From contig NZ_JAFEIG010000033.1 in assembly GCF_017495225.1 (NCBI RefSeq), positions 186,001 to 250,000 of the forward strand: a stretch of DNA of 64,000 bases, read 5' to 3'. This document shows positions 8,898-18,789 of the stretch, one piece after another. How positions within the stretch are numbered: the stretch's first letter is position 1; each line of letters begins with the position of its first letter. Made by a program: the position numbers and the translations under genes. The DNA is from Daejeonella sp. GTDB lineage: Bacteria > Bacteroidota > Bacteroidia > Sphingobacteriales > Sphingobacteriaceae. The notes under the pieces are model-generated. The model was not told the DNA's origin. It was given only the letters and a program-made list of their open reading frames with translations, and did not search any database.

Positions 8898-9631
8898 TTG
8901 CTTTCGATTAATAGTTCCATGCGCTTTCTAACCTTAGCTTTTAAATCTTCAAGATCCTCAGCTTTTAAGCCCGCAACTTGTACTGGTTCATCAAAAACAC
9001 AGGTAGTTAGCCCTGGTTTAACATGAAGAGGATGAGCTCTAGGTAATAAATTTCGGGCATTTAAAATCGCCATTGGGGCGATATCGGTTTGTGTTTCGAT
9101 GGCTAATCTAAATGCACCATCGTAGAAATCGGCTAGATTCGATTCGGTTTTATTCATGGTTCCTTCAGGGAATATTAAGATGGATTGCCCTCGCGCTAAG
9201 TCGGTTTTAAGTTCTTCTACACTTCGCGCGCGACTTTCTTTATCTTTTCGGTCGATTAAAACCACCACTCTTTTATAAATTATGCCAAAAAGAGGAGTTT
9301 TAACCATTTCTATCTTTCCTAGGGGCTTTACAGATCCAGAAATGCTCAAAACCACTGCAATTGCATCTAAATAGGAGTTATGATTGCTTACATAGATGTA
9401 TGCTTTATCAGGATTATGGAGCTTATATCCCCGACTTCTGATTGGAAAAAAACAGAAAACAGAAAATATTCCAGCCCAAATTTTAAGGAAAATGAAGATG
9501 ATATCCTGAGCTTTCTTATGTTTAAATAAGAGAGAACTAATCAAAATAAAGGGCAATACTATGAGCATAGCCAAAATAAATATGCTTAGGCTATAGCCTA
9601 TAAAAAGGACTGCGAATATTTTTTTAAGCAT
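8894..9631 (-). CDS. plsC: 1-acyl-sn-glycerol-3-phosphate acyltransferase
   Basis: Membrane enzyme that acylates lysophosphatidic acid to phosphatidic acid in phospholipid synthesis. N-terminal hydrophobic helices (residues 5-55) anchor it; the catalytic HX4D motif is in SNHNSYLDA and the substrate motif is FPEGTMNKTE. The 245-residue length is normal. The stop overlaps that of the convergent upstream gene, with no room for a terminator. Confidence 0.88.
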   Translation of the reverse strand: MLKKIFAVLFIGYSLSIFILAMLIVLPFILISSLLFKHKKAQDIIFIFLKIWAGIFSVFCFFPIRSRGYKLHNPDKAYIYVSNHNSYLDAIAVVLSISGSVKPLGKIEMVKTPLFGIIYKRVVVLIDRKDKESRARSVEELKTDLARGQSILIFPEGTMNKTESNLADFYDGAFRLAIETQTDIAPMAILNARNLLPRAHPLHVKPGLTTCVFDEPVQVAGLKAEDLEDLKAKVRKRMELLIESN

Positions 9632-9811
9632 TGTCGAGATGTTATATTTTAATTAAATATAAGCTTATTTCAATAGACACAAATATTCATCATTATTTGA
9701 TCATAGTTTGTTTGAATAAGCTTATTTCGAATCAGTTGGAGGATGTATTTGGAATACTGACTGTGATTTAATCAGTATTTTGTGGTCAATTTTGATGAAA
9801 CAGTGCTCATC

Positions 9812-10540
9812 TTAGATATTTAAAAAATTACAAGCTTTTTCTGCAGCAAGTTTTTCTGCATTTTTCTTGTTATAATCTCTTCCAATCGCACAATTTTCGC
9901 CATCTACATTTACCTGGATGGTAAATAGTTTTGAATTTTCGCCTTCTTCGTTCGGAATAATTTCAAAAGTAATGTCTTTCCCGTGGCGTTGGCACCATTC
10001 TATGAGTTTACTCTTGAAATTTGTTTCAGTTTGTTCGAGCGTATGAATATCAACGTGCGGTTTTATTATGCGGTTAAGAAGAAAATTTCTAGTGAAATTA
10101 TAGTCCTTATCCATGTAAATGGCACCAATCATAGCTTCAAAGGTATCGCCTAATAAAGATCCTTGTTTATTATTATGACCTATTGCTCTATTATCAAATT
10201 CGATATGTTCATCAAGACCAAGGCGTTTGGCAAGTTGATTTAAATTTGCCCTACTCACTATTTTGGAACGCATTTCGGTTAAAAAGCCCTCATCTTTATA
10301 GGGATACATCTTAAAAAGCAGCTCTGCAACTACTGCTCCTAAAATGGCATCTCCCAAAAATTCGAGACGTTCATTACTATTTTTGGCCCCATTTTTTATT
10401 TCAACCGCAACAGAGCGATGCCTGAAGGCCATTCGGTAAAGTCGCACATTCCCAGGAACAAAACCTAAAAGATTTTGTAAAGAACGGATGTACTTACGAT
10501 TTGGCGAAAAATAGAGCTTATAGATTTTTGAAAATGGCAT
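9812..10540 (-). CDS. rnc: ribonuclease III
   Basis: Double-strand-specific endoribonuclease for rRNA and mRNA processing. The signature NERLEFLGDAILGAVV near residues 57-72 has the metal-binding Glu and Asp, a second acidic cluster is GDTFEAMIGAIYMD, and residues about 175-242 form a double-stranded RNA-binding domain ending AEKLAAEKACNFL. The 242-residue length is usual. It follows fabF on the minus strand after 68 bases, the conserved acpP-fabF-rnc order. Confidence 0.93.
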   Translation of the reverse strand: MPFSKIYKLYFSPNRKYIRSLQNLLGFVPGNVRLYRMAFRHRSVAVEIKNGAKNSNERLEFLGDAILGAVVAELLFKMYPYKDEGFLTEMRSKIVSRANLNQLAKRLGLDEHIEFDNRAIGHNNKQGSLLGDTFEAMIGAIYMDKDYNFTRNFLLNRIIKPHVDIHTLEQTETNFKSKLIEWCQRHGKDITFEIIPNEEGENSKLFTIQVNVDGENCAIGRDYNKKNAEKLAAEKACNFLNI

Positions 10541-10608
10541 TAATGACCGTTAATTAAACTAATATACAAGTTAAATAGTTTAGTTAAATATTTAATGACT
10601 AGGTTTTT

Positions 10609-11862
10609 TTAGGCTTTGTATTTTTTGAAAATAACAGAAGCATTGTGACCACCAAAGCCAAAAGTATTACTTAAAGCAGCATTAACTGTACGTTTTTGAG
10701 CCTTGTTGAAGGTAAAATTCAATCGAGGATCAAAGCTTGGGTCATCGGTAAAGTGATTAATTGTTGGTGGAACAATATCATTTTTTACAGATAGAATTGA
10801 TGCGATAGCCTCAATAGCTCCAGCAGCACCTAGTAAATGGCCTGTCATTGATTTTGTGGAGCTAATATTTAGCTTAAATGCGTTTTCACCGAACATGGCA
10901 AGAATTGCTTTCACTTCACTAATATCTCCTAGAGGAGTAGAAGTTCCATGAACGTTGATGTAATCAATATCCGCCGGACTCATACGAGCATCTCTTAGGG
11001 CATTGGTCATTACTAATTTAGCACCTAATCCTTCTGGATGTGGAGCAGTAATATGATTTGCATCTGCACTCATACCACCACCTACCAATTCGGCATAAAT
11101 TTTAGCACCTCTTGCTAAGGCATGTTCTAACTCTTCCAGAACAATACCTCCAGCACCTTCACCTGCAACAAAACCATCACGGTCTTTGTCGAAGGGACGG
11201 GAAGCCGTTTTAGGGTCATCATTTCTAGTAGAAAGTGCATGCATTGCATTGAAACCGCCCATTCCTGCCTCGTAAATAATGGCTTCAGAACCCCCTGAAA
11301 TAATGATATTAGCCATATCCAAGCGGATATAATTAAATGCATCAATCAGTGCATTGGTTGAGGAAGCGCAAGCAGAAACGGTGGAGAAATTCGGACCACG
11401 CAAGCCATGTCTTATAGAAATATGGCCTGGTGCGATGTCCAGAATCATTTTAGGAATGAAAAAGGGATTGAATCGTGGAGATCCATCTCCGTTTGCGAAG
11501 TTGGTAACTTCATCGGTAAAGGTTTTTAATCCACCAATACCAGAACCCCAGATTACGCCAATTCGATTGGTATCGAGATTTGGGAAATCTAAACCAGCAT
11601 CTTTAATAGCCTCATCTGATGCAGCAATTGCATAATGCACAAAAGGGTCTAATTTACGAGCCTCTTTTTTCTCCAAAAAGTCTTCCGGGTTGAAGTTTTT
11701 TACTTCACAGGCGAATTTTGTACGAAATTTTTCGGTATCGTAATGAGTTATAGGACCGGCACCGCTTACCCCATTGATTAAGCCATCCCAGAATTCTGGG
11801 ACAGTATTACCAATTGGAGTAAGCGCGCCTAATCCAGTAACAACAACTCTTTTTAGCTCCAT
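10609..11862 (-). CDS. fabF: beta-ketoacyl-ACP synthase II
   Basis: Condenses malonyl-ACP with acyl-ACP in fatty-acid elongation. The nucleophile is C165 in VSACASSTNALID; the two active-site histidines are in NVHGTSTPLGD and MTGHLLGAAGA. The 417-residue length is standard. It starts 20 bases after acpP, which encodes its acyl carrier. Confidence 0.95.
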   Translation of the reverse strand: MELKRVVVTGLGALTPIGNTVPEFWDGLINGVSGAGPITHYDTEKFRTKFACEVKNFNPEDFLEKKEARKLDPFVHYAIAASDEAIKDAGLDFPNLDTNRIGVIWGSGIGGLKTFTDEVTNFANGDGSPRFNPFFIPKMILDIAPGHISIRHGLRGPNFSTVSACASSTNALIDAFNYIRLDMANIIISGGSEAIIYEAGMGGFNAMHALSTRNDDPKTASRPFDKDRDGFVAGEGAGGIVLEELEHALARGAKIYAELVGGGMSADANHITAPHPEGLGAKLVMTNALRDARMSPADIDYINVHGTSTPLGDISEVKAILAMFGENAFKLNISSTKSMTGHLLGAAGAIEAIASILSVKNDIVPPTINHFTDDPSFDPRLNFTFNKAQKRTVNAALSNTFGFGGHNASVIFKKYKA

Positions 11863-11882
11863 CTATATGAGGATATCGTAAA

Positions 11883-12119
11883 TTACTTTACGTTTTTTTC
11901 TAAATAAGCTATAGCTTGACCAACAGTACCGATAGTTTCAGCCTGATCGTCAGGGATAGCTACATTAAATTCCTTCTCAAACTCCATGATTAATTCCACG
12001 GTGTCTAGTGAATCGGCACCAAGATCATTGGTGAAAGATGCCTCTGGTGTAACTTCACTTTCGTCAACACCTAATTTTTCAACGATAATTGCTTTAACTC
12101 TTGAAGCGATATCAGACAT
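11883..12119 (-). CDS. acpP: acyl carrier protein
   Basis: 78-residue acidic four-helix carrier of fatty-acid synthesis. S37 in [10 protein letters not shown] is the 4'-phosphopantetheine attachment site. First gene of acpP-fabF-rnc; a good Bacteroidota promoter lies about 35 bases upstream of the ATG. Confidence 0.97.
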   Translation of the reverse strand: MSDIASRVKAIIVEKLGVDESEVTPEASFTNDLGADSLDTVELIMEFEKEFNVAIPDDQAETIGTVGQAIAYLEKNVK

Positions 12120-12152
12120 GGTTTTATATTTTAATTGTTAAATAATTCAGTG

Positions 12153-12183
12153 CAAAGAAAAATAAATTCTATCAATTTTCAAA
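12153..12183 (-). promoter_or_regulatory. Bacteroidota-type promoter of acpP-fabF-rnc
   Basis: Read on the minus strand: TTTG (12183-12180), a 19-base spacer, then TTTCTTTG (12160-12153), one mismatch from the TAnnTTTG -7 consensus. Transcription would begin about 28 bases before the acpP start codon. Confidence 0.5.
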
Positions 12184-12265
12184 CCTTTTTGTTTTTAGCA
12201 TTTTAATATGCCCTATAAATTAAGGTTTAAGCTTATTACATTTGTTTTTTAACGCGCAAAAAACT

Positions 12266-12685
12266 TTGAATAAAACTACATTAAAATTTGAACTTGACCT
12301 AGACTTTAAATTACTTGCTATTAGTTCGCAGCTTAAAGACTATGTTTTTTGTTTCAAAATCAATAAACAATTGAGTATTGACTTCTGCAAGATTAGTGAT
12401 TTAGAGCTTCCCTTCAATGGAGGAAATGAAAATAATTATTTTAGTAGATATTTTTATTTGATGTCAGAAGCTGATACAGAGCTGTATATTATTGCCAATA
12501 AGGGCTCTGAAGGGTTTTTGGTGCCTGAAATGAAAAAAGCAGATTTTTTTATTTTAATTAGAAATTATATCGATTTGGAAGACCTTAAGCATCTAATAAG
12601 CCGCTTAAACAAGATTCCAGAAATATTAGTTGCAATAGAAGTTGACCCTAAAAAATTGAAATCCAAAGAAAATCTCATATTTTAG
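12266..12685 (+). CDS. IPExxxVDY family protein
   Basis: Small cytoplasmic protein of a Bacteroidota-restricted family named for its C-terminal motif, here IPEILVAIEVD. Function unknown; the family sits beside acpP and pyk in many relatives, as here. No in-frame ATG precedes the conserved region. The TTG at 12266 gives the usual N-terminus (NKTTLKFELDLDFKLLAIS), and another TTG at 12242 would add eight residues. Divergent from acpP and 66 bases before pyk. Confidence 0.75.
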   Translation: MNKTTLKFELDLDFKLLAISSQLKDYVFCFKINKQLSIDFCKISDLELPFNGGNENNYFSRYFYLMSEADTELYIIANKGSEGFLVPEMKKADFFILIRNYIDLEDLKHLISRLNKIPEILVAIEVDPKKLKSKENLIF

Positions 12686-12751
12686 CACTTTATTGTATCG
12701 TGTATTTAGTACACTTTGTTAAAAAGAATAATTCAATTAAATAAATAGCTG

Positions 12752-14182
12752 ATGAAAACGGTTCATAACAGAACTAAAATTGTAGCCACATTAGGCCCTG
12801 CTTCTTCTTCAAAAGAAGTATTGTTAAACATGATAAAGGCAGGAGTTGATGTTTGCAGATTAAATTTTTCGCATGGAAGTCAAGAAGATCACCAAAAAGT
12901 GATTGATGTTATTCGTGAGATTAATGATAAATATAAAACCAATGTTGGAATATTAGCCGACTTACAGGGACCTAAAATCCGTATTGGATTGGTTAAAGAG
13001 GGAGGTGTTAATCTTGCTAGTGGTCATAAGATTGAGATTACTACTAAAGAGCTGCTTGGTGATGAAAAGCAGATTTATATCACATATCAGAGTTTTCCAA
13101 GTGATGTACGTTCTGGAGAAATTATCCTTCTTGATGATGGGAAAATTCAAATGCGCGTACTCAGCACCAATAATAAAGACACCGTCCAGTGCGAAGTAGT
13201 TTATGGCGGTGTATTAACTTCTCGTAAGGGTGTAAATTTGCCTAATACAAAGGTTTCTATACCAAGCTTAACGGAGGAAGATTTAGATAATCTGGAGTTT
13301 GCATTGAAAAATGATGTGGAATGGATTGGTTTATCGTTTGTTCGTTCTGCTGAAGATATTATTGAGCTTAAGAGAATTATTGCTAGAAGTGGAAATGCAG
13401 CTCGTGTAATTGCTAAAATTGAAAAGCCGGAAGCCATAGATAATATCGATGAGATTATTGAAGTAACTGATGGTGTAATGGTTGCTCGTGGCGATTTAGG
13501 TGTTGAGATGCCTATGGAGCAGGTGCCTTTATTGCAGAAAATGATAGCAAGAAAGTGTCGTGCGGCTTCAAAACCAGTTATTGTAGCCACTCAAATGCTT
13601 GAAAGTATGATTACCTCTCCGCGTCCAACGCGTGCAGAAGTAAATGATGTGGCTAATTCAGTTCTTGATGGTGCTGATGCGGTAATGCTTAGTGGTGAGA
13701 CATCCGTTGGTGAATATCCACTTATTGTTATCGAAACCATGCAGAAAATTGTGAGAAATGTGGAGGAGAATGATTATCCATATAGCACTGCGAAAGTTTT
13801 GAATAAAAATTCTCCAACTTATATGGGCGATGCTGTTTGCGGATCTGCTGTATTTCTTGCCGAAAGTACTAATGCAGTTGGTATTATTTCTATGACTTCA
13901 TCTGGTTATACTGCTTTTGAAATATCTAGCTACCGACCTAAAGCAGCTACATTTATTTTCACAAGTAACGTAAAACTGCTCAACACTTTGAGTTTATTGT
14001 GGGGTGTTAGGGGTTTCTTCTATGATCGTTTTGAAAGTACGGATAAAACTTTCCGCGATGTTAACCAAATTTTAAAGTCGGAGAATTTAGTAGAGCCTGG
14101 AAATGTAGTTATTAATACTGCCGCTATTCCGATTGAGAAGAAGGGTAAAACTAACATGATAAAAGTTTCTATTATCGATTAA
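12752..14182 (+). CDS. pyk: pyruvate kinase
   Basis: Final step of glycolysis, phosphoenolpyruvate plus ADP to pyruvate plus ATP. 476 residues with the barrel beginning RTKIVATLGPASSS, the active-site signature IAKIEKPEAIDNIDEII (catalytic Lys), the VARGDLGVEMP substrate loop and the nucleotide-domain segment MLSGETSVGEYP. The C-terminal regulatory domain is complete. Probably transcribed with the IPExxxVDY gene and ended by the hairpin at 14229. Confidence 0.96.
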   Translation: MKTVHNRTKIVATLGPASSSKEVLLNMIKAGVDVCRLNFSHGSQEDHQKVIDVIREINDKYKTNVGILADLQGPKIRIGLVKEGGVNLASGHKIEITTKELLGDEKQIYITYQSFPSDVRSGEIILLDDGKIQMRVLSTNNKDTVQCEVVYGGVLTSRKGVNLPNTKVSIPSLTEEDLDNLEFALKNDVEWIGLSFVRSAEDIIELKRIIARSGNAARVIAKIEKPEAIDNIDEIIEVTDGVMVARGDLGVEMPMEQVPLLQKMIARKCRAASKPVIVATQMLESMITSPRPTRAEVNDVANSVLDGADAVMLSGETSVGEYPLIVIETMQKIVRNVEENDYPYSTAKVLNKNSPTYMGDAVCGSAVFLAESTNAVGIISMTSSGYTAFEISSYRPKAATFIFTSNVKLLNTLSLLWGVRGFFYDRFESTDKTFRDVNQILKSENLVEPGNVVINTAAIPIEKKGKTNMIKVSIID

Positions 14183-14228
14183 AGTTCGATTAGTTCCATT
14201 CATTTTTTAGGCTATAAAAAGTCATATA

Positions 14229-14254
14229 AAAGTCAGATTTATCTGACTTTTTTT
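14229..14254 (+). terminator. intrinsic terminator after pyk
   Basis: Stem AAAGTCAGAT (14229-14238) / ATCTGACTTT (14241-14250) followed by TTTT. Confidence 0.8.
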
Positions 14255-14301
14255 GTTTAAATTTAAGTGTACCAACAATTAGCTAAAAAGGCACTTTTAT
14301 C

Positions 14302-14394
14302 GAGTTTTCCACATAGTTAATTGCCTGTTAAACAGTCTTTTGCTTACCATTAGACTGTTACGGTGTATATACACTTTGAATCTGTGGAAAACTC
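14302..14394. promoter_or_regulatory. nested inverted repeats with DnaA-box-like arms upstream of ribonucleotide reductase
   Basis: The 313-base gap between pyk and nrdJ has no gene. It holds a perfect 12-base inverted repeat, GAGTTTTCCACA (14302-14313) and TGTGGAAAACTC (14383-14394). Each arm contains TTTTCCACA, which fits the relaxed DnaA-box consensus TTWTNCACA. Nested inside are an 8-base inverted repeat AACAGTCT / AGACTGTT (14331-14338, 14352-14359) and the 12-base palindrome GTGTATATACAC (14363-14374). The structure could be an operator or an RNA leader; the DnaA reading is inference from the sequence match and from known DnaA control of ribonucleotide reductase genes elsewhere. Confidence 0.5.
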
Positions 14395-14495
14395 TGATTG
14401 TATATAAATGCAATCATCTAATAAATTTGATGAAAAACCCCCTAACATTTTTATTAGGGTTAACTAGTTCAATCACAATAACATTCATTTTTAAT

Positions 14496-17400
14496 ATGGC
14501 TAAATCATCTACCCAAAAAGCTACGAGTGGAACCGGTAAGGGTCTCGGATTCCAAAGATATTTCACCAAAGAGGGTGTAAATGTTTACGATCTTTTTAAA
14601 TACGAAAAGCGTTCCTCGGTAATTCGTAACCCGGCAGGTGATGCAGTATTTGAAATGAACAATGTAGAAGTACCTGATACCTGGAGTCAGGTGGCAACCG
14701 ATATTTTAGCTCAAAAATATTTCCGTAAAGCCGGTGTGCCTCAGCCAGATGGAACTACTTCATCAGAAAATAGCATTAAGCAAGTAGCACATCGTATGGC
14801 TCATTGCTGGCAATCTTGGGGTGAGCGCTACAATTATTTTTCGAGCAAAAAAGATGCTTCTATTTTTTATGATGAACTAGTTTACACTATTGTTGGTCAG
14901 TTAGCTGCACCAAACTCACCACAATGGTTCAATACAGGTTTACATAGCTCTTATGGCATCACAGGAAAGCCACAAGGACATTATTTTGTAAATCCTGATA
15001 CAGATCAATTAGAAAAGTCAACTTCTGCCTACGAGCGTCCACAGCCTCATGCATGTTTCATCCTTTCTGTAAGTGATGATTTAGTGAATGATGGTGGTAT
15101 CATGGATCTTTGGGTTAGAGAAGCAAGAATATTTAAATACGGCTCAGGAGTTGGGACTAACTTCTCATCTATTCGTGGTGAGAGCGAAAAGCTTTCAGGT
15201 GGTGGTTATTCATCTGGATTGATGTCTTTCCTTAAAATAGGTGATCGTGCTGCTGGAGCAATTAAATCGGGTGGAACAACTCGTCGTGCTGCTAAGATGG
15301 TGTGTCTAGATCTTGATCATCCTGAAATTGAAGGTTTTGTAAACTGGAAAGTTGAAGAAGAGAAAAAAGTAGCTGCTTTAATTGCTGCTGGTTACTCATC
15401 TGATTACGAAGGAGAAGCTTATCGCACAGTTTCTGGACAGAACTCAAATAATTCAGTTCGTGTACCAAACTCTTTCTTCAAGGCACTTGAAGAAGGTGGA
15501 AATTGGGATTTAATTGGCCGTACTAACGGAAAACCGGTTAAGTCTATTTCAGCTGAAAAATTATGGAATGATATTTCTTTTGCTGCTTGGGCTTGTGCAG
15601 ATCCAGGAATGCAATATGATACAACAATTAACGAATGGCATACTTGTCCAGAAGGTGGTCGTATCAATGCATCTAATCCTTGTTCAGAATACATGTTCTT
15701 GGACAATACAGCTTGTAACCTAGCTTCAATTAATCTGGCTCATTTCTTTGATCCTCAAACATTAATTTTTGATGTGAAAGGTTTTGAGCATGCTTGTCGT
15801 ATTTGGACTGTTGTTCTTGAAATTTCAGTATTAATGGCGCAATTTCCATCAAAAGAAGTTGCTCAATTATCATATGATTACCGCACACTTGGCTTAGGAT
15901 ATGCAAACTTAGGTTCTATGTTAATGGTTGCAGGTATTCCATACGACAGTGATAAAGCTCGTGCAATTGGGGGTTCAATTACTGCAATCATGACTGGTAC
16001 GGCTTATTCAACTTCGGCGGAAATGGCTAGAGAGCTTGGAACATTCAAGAAATACGAAGAGAATAAAAAACATATGCTACGTGTGATGCGTAATCATCGC
16101 TATGCAGCTTACAATAACGATTCTTATGAAGGCTTAGAAATTGCGCCTCCAGGAATCGATCCTAAGTTCTGCCCTGATTATTTATTATCTGCAGCTTGTA
16201 ATGCATGGGATAAGGCGCTTGAATTTGGTGAGAAATATGGGTACCGTAATGCTCAAACTACCGTAATTGCTCCAACTGGAACTATCGGTTTGGTTATGGA
16301 TTGCGATACAACTGGTATTGAGCCTGATTTTGCATTGGTTAAATTTAAAAAGCTTTCAGGTGGTGGTTATTTCAAAATCATTAATCAAGGTGTACCAGCA
16401 GCTCTACGTAACCAAGGTTATAAAGAACATGAAATTGAAGCAATAGTTAATTATGCTAAAGGTGCCGCTACACTTAGTGGTGCACCACATATCAATTTCG
16501 ATAGCCTTGCTGCTAAAGGGTTTACTCAAGATGAATTAGAAAAAATTGATAAGTCACTTCTTGCTGCCTTTGAAATTGGTTTCGTTTTCAATCAGTGGAG
16601 CCTTGGTGAAGAGTGTTTAAATCGTTTAGGATTTAAAGCAGAGCAATATTCTTCTCCTGATTTTAATCTTTTACGTGCAATTGGTTTTACTCGTCAGCAA
16701 ATTGCTGAAGCAAATGAGTACATCTGTGGAACAATGACAGTTGAAGGTGCTCCTTACTTAAAAGAAGAGCATTATGAGATTTTTGATTGTGCTAACAAAT
16801 GCGGTCAAAAGGGCGAGCGTTATATTCATGCACACGGCCACATTAAAATGATGGCTGCTGCACAACCTTTCCTTTCTGGTGCGATTTCAAAAACTATCAA
16901 CTTGCCAAATGAGGCTACAGTTGAAGAAATCAAAGATTGTTATGAATTATCTTGGAAGCTTGGAGTAAAAGCAAATGCTCTTTATCGTGATGGTTGTAAA
17001 TTATCTCAACCATTATCAACTAAATCATCTGATAGTAAGGAAGATAAATTAGATACTGTTGATGAAGTTTTAGGTGAAGCTGCAAATGTTAGATTGAGCG
17101 ATCTTACTGCTGACCAAGTATTAGAGGCAGCTAGAGCAATTCTAGAGCGTTCTACTGATACTAAGTTCAAGCGTCAATTATCTTCTGTTGTTGAACGTAA
17201 AAACTTGCCTAGTAAGCGTGGTGGATTTACTCAAAAAGCGGCTGTAGGCGGACAAACAGTGTTCGTGCGTACAGGACAATATGAAGATGGTACTTTGGGT
17301 GAGATCTTTGTGGATATGCACAAAGAAGGTGCAACATTCCGCTCATTAATGAACTGTTTCTCTATTGCAGTTTCTGTGGGACTTCAATACGGTGTTCCAT

Positions 17401-17813
17401 TGGAAGAGTTTGTTGATAAATTTACCTTCACTCGTTTTGAGCCATCTGGAATGGTTAACGGTCATGATAACATTAAGAGTGCAACATCTATCGTTGATTA
17501 TATCTTCAGAATGTTAGGATATGAGTACTTAAACCGTACTGATTTAGTTCATGTTCTTACCGAGCAGAAAGTTGTTCTAGGAAACCCTCAAATGGCAGAT
17601 GAAGATGTGAATACCGATACAAGCAATTCATTTGCAGAAAACCCGGTAGCTGCTTCTAAACCATTAGCAGGAGTTAAATTAAAGCCTGTATTAGATATTT
17701 CAGGTGGTGGACAATCTGATGCCCCAGCTTGTACTAATTGCGGTCATATAACCGTAAGATCTGGTACTTGTTATAAATGTTTGAATTGCGGAACACAAGG
17801 TGGATGTAGCTAA
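14496..17813 (+). CDS. nrdJ: adenosylcobalamin-dependent (class II) ribonucleotide reductase
   Basis: Reduces ribonucleotides to deoxyribonucleotides using adenosylcobalamin for radical generation, without an R2 subunit. The finger-loop [20 protein letters not shown] and the upstream cysteine in [11 protein letters not shown] are the catalytic sites; [20 protein letters not shown] is the substrate-loop block. A TSCPD-like region (about 905-1010) and a C-terminal zinc ribbon (CTNCGH..., [14 protein letters not shown]) end the 1105-residue protein. The ATG at 14496 is chosen: the frame stays open back to 14340, but that extension has no homology-like sequence and overlaps the inverted repeats. 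Confidence 0.95.
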   Translation: MAKSSTQKATSGTGKGLGFQRYFTKEGVNVYDLFKYEKRSSVIRNPAGDAVFEMNNVEVPDTWSQVATDILAQKYFRKAGVPQPDGTTSSENSIKQVAHRMAHCWQSWGERYNYFSSKKDASIFYDELVYTIVGQLAAPNSPQWFNTGLHSSYGITGKPQGHYFVNPDTDQLEKSTSAYERPQPHACFILSVSDDLVNDGGIMDLWVREARIFKYGSGVGTNFSSIRGESEKLSGGGYSSGLMSFLKIGDRAAGAIKSGGTTRRAAKMVCLDLDHPEIEGFVNWKVEEEKKVAALIAAGYSSDYEGEAYRTVSGQNSNNSVRVPNSFFKALEEGGNWDLIGRTNGKPVKSISAEKLWNDISFAAWACADPGMQYDTTINEWHTCPEGGRINASNPCSEYMFLDNTACNLASINLAHFFDPQTLIFDVKGFEHACRIWTVVLEISVLMAQFPSKEVAQLSYDYRTLGLGYANLGSMLMVAGIPYDSDKARAIGGSITAIMTGTAYSTSAEMARELGTFKKYEENKKHMLRVMRNHRYAAYNNDSYEGLEIAPPGIDPKFCPDYLLSAACNAWDKALEFGEKYGYRNAQTTVIAPTGTIGLVMDCDTTGIEPDFALVKFKKLSGGGYFKIINQGVPAALRNQGYKEHEIEAIVNYAKGAATLSGAPHINFDSLAAKGFTQDELEKIDKSLLAAFEIGFVFNQWSLGEECLNRLGFKAEQYSSPDFNLLRAIGFTRQQIAEANEYICGTMTVEGAPYLKEEHYEIFDCANKCGQKGERYIHAHGHIKMMAAAQPFLSGAISKTINLPNEATVEEIKDCYELSWKLGVKANALYRDGCKLSQPLSTKSSDSKEDKLDTVDEVLGEAANVRLSDLTADQVLEAARAILERSTDTKFKRQLSSVVERKNLPSKRGGFTQKAAVGGQTVFVRTGQYEDGTLGEIFVDMHKEGATFRSLMNCFSIAVSVGLQYGVPLEEFVDKFTFTRFEPSGMVNGHDNIKSATSIVDYIFRMLGYEYLNRTDLVHVLTEQKVVLGNPQMADEDVNTDTSNSFAENPVAASKPLAGVKLKPVLDISGGGQSDAPACTNCGHITVRSGTCYKCLNCGTQGGCS

Positions 17814-17833
17814 AATATTAAACTAAATTGATT

Positions 17834-17875
17834 AAAGTCCTGAATTCATGCAATAGTATGAGTTCAGGACTTTTT
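17834..17875 (+). terminator. intrinsic terminator after nrdJ
   Basis: Long stem AAAGTCCTGAA (17834-17844) / TTCAGGACTTT (17863-17873) followed by T residues. Confidence 0.85.
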
Positions 17876-18043
17876 GCTTTTATTGTATTTCAAGAGAATT
17901 CAATTTATTCATAATGTTTATACGCTAAACTCCTAAATGAACGTATATATTTAAATAAATAAGTGGATTTGATTACCTCTTTTTTAAAATTAGCATCATT
18001 AAATTATATAAAATTTAAAAAAGTATTTTTATTCATTAGATTC

Positions 18044-18727
18044 ATGAACAACTACTGGCTCTTCGAAGATGTTAATCTGTTTTCTCTTATTTGCCCGCAT
18101 AAGTATAAAAAATATGCTTCAGATCATCCATTTTCCCATTTTAATAAAGGTGAATTTATTTATTTTCAGGGAGATATGTCGAGCACAATTTTCTTAGTTA
18201 ATTCGGGGAAAATAAAAATTGGCTTTATTGATGATTCCGGAGAAGAATATGTTATGGCCTATTTGAAAAAGGGTGACATTTTCGGAGAAAATATTCTATT
18301 AAACGAAACCCATCGTAAGGAGTTTGCATTAGCTGTTGAGTCTGGCACCTCCCTTTGTTCCGTAACTCTTAATCAGGCAGAAGAGCTTTTAAGAGGTAAC
18401 CAATCGTTTAGTACGAGTATTTACAAGTTTATCGGACTGAAATTAAAAAAAATTCAAAGGAGATATCAAATTATGTTGTTTCGTGATACTCGGACAAGAA
18501 TAATTGAATTTATTAAAGATTTGAAAGATGATGATCAAGATGCTTTAAACTTATTATCTGGCGAAATTGTTGTTAAAAACCCATTTTCTCAAAATGAGAT
18601 CGCAAAATTGGTTGGGACTTCTCGTTCAACATTTAATATAATTCTTAATGAATTAGAAAGGGAGGATCTTTTGCTGTATCAAAAGGGGCAGATTTTATTA
18701 AAAAATCGCTTTTTGTTAGATATCTAA
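18044..18727 (+). CDS. Crp/Fnr family transcriptional regulator
   Basis: N-terminal cyclic-nucleotide-binding-type beta barrel (about residues 20-125: KGEFIYFQGDMSSTIFLVNSGKIKI, KKGDIFGEN) and a C-terminal winged helix with FSQNEIAKLVGTSRSTFNIILNELE near residues 183-207. No Fnr-type cysteine cluster is seen, so the effector is unknown. The ATG at 18044 gives the usual 227-residue length; an open extension to 17963 looks non-coding. It precedes two lipoproteins in the same direction by 62 bases and may control them. Confidence 0.85.
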   Translation: MNNYWLFEDVNLFSLICPHKYKKYASDHPFSHFNKGEFIYFQGDMSSTIFLVNSGKIKIGFIDDSGEEYVMAYLKKGDIFGENILLNETHRKEFALAVESGTSLCSVTLNQAEELLRGNQSFSTSIYKFIGLKLKKIQRRYQIMLFRDTRTRIIEFIKDLKDDDQDALNLLSGEIVVKNPFSQNEIAKLVGTSRSTFNIILNELEREDLLLYQKGQILLKNRFLLDI

Positions 18728-18789
18728 CATTCTATAAATATTGAGGGTAATACTTTTATAAAATAATTGTTAACCTAAAATATTTAGAA

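Noticed and set aside
14340-14495. In-frame N-terminal extension of the ribonucleotide reductase
   Set aside because: The extra 52 residues are hydrophobic and unlike the family, and the region is occupied by inverted repeats; the ATG at 14496 gives the expected start.
14183-14495. Cobalamin riboswitch or NrdR box before nrdJ
   Set aside because: No B12-box-like conserved core was found, and GTGTATATACAC has its half-sites in the opposite order to the NrdR consensus.
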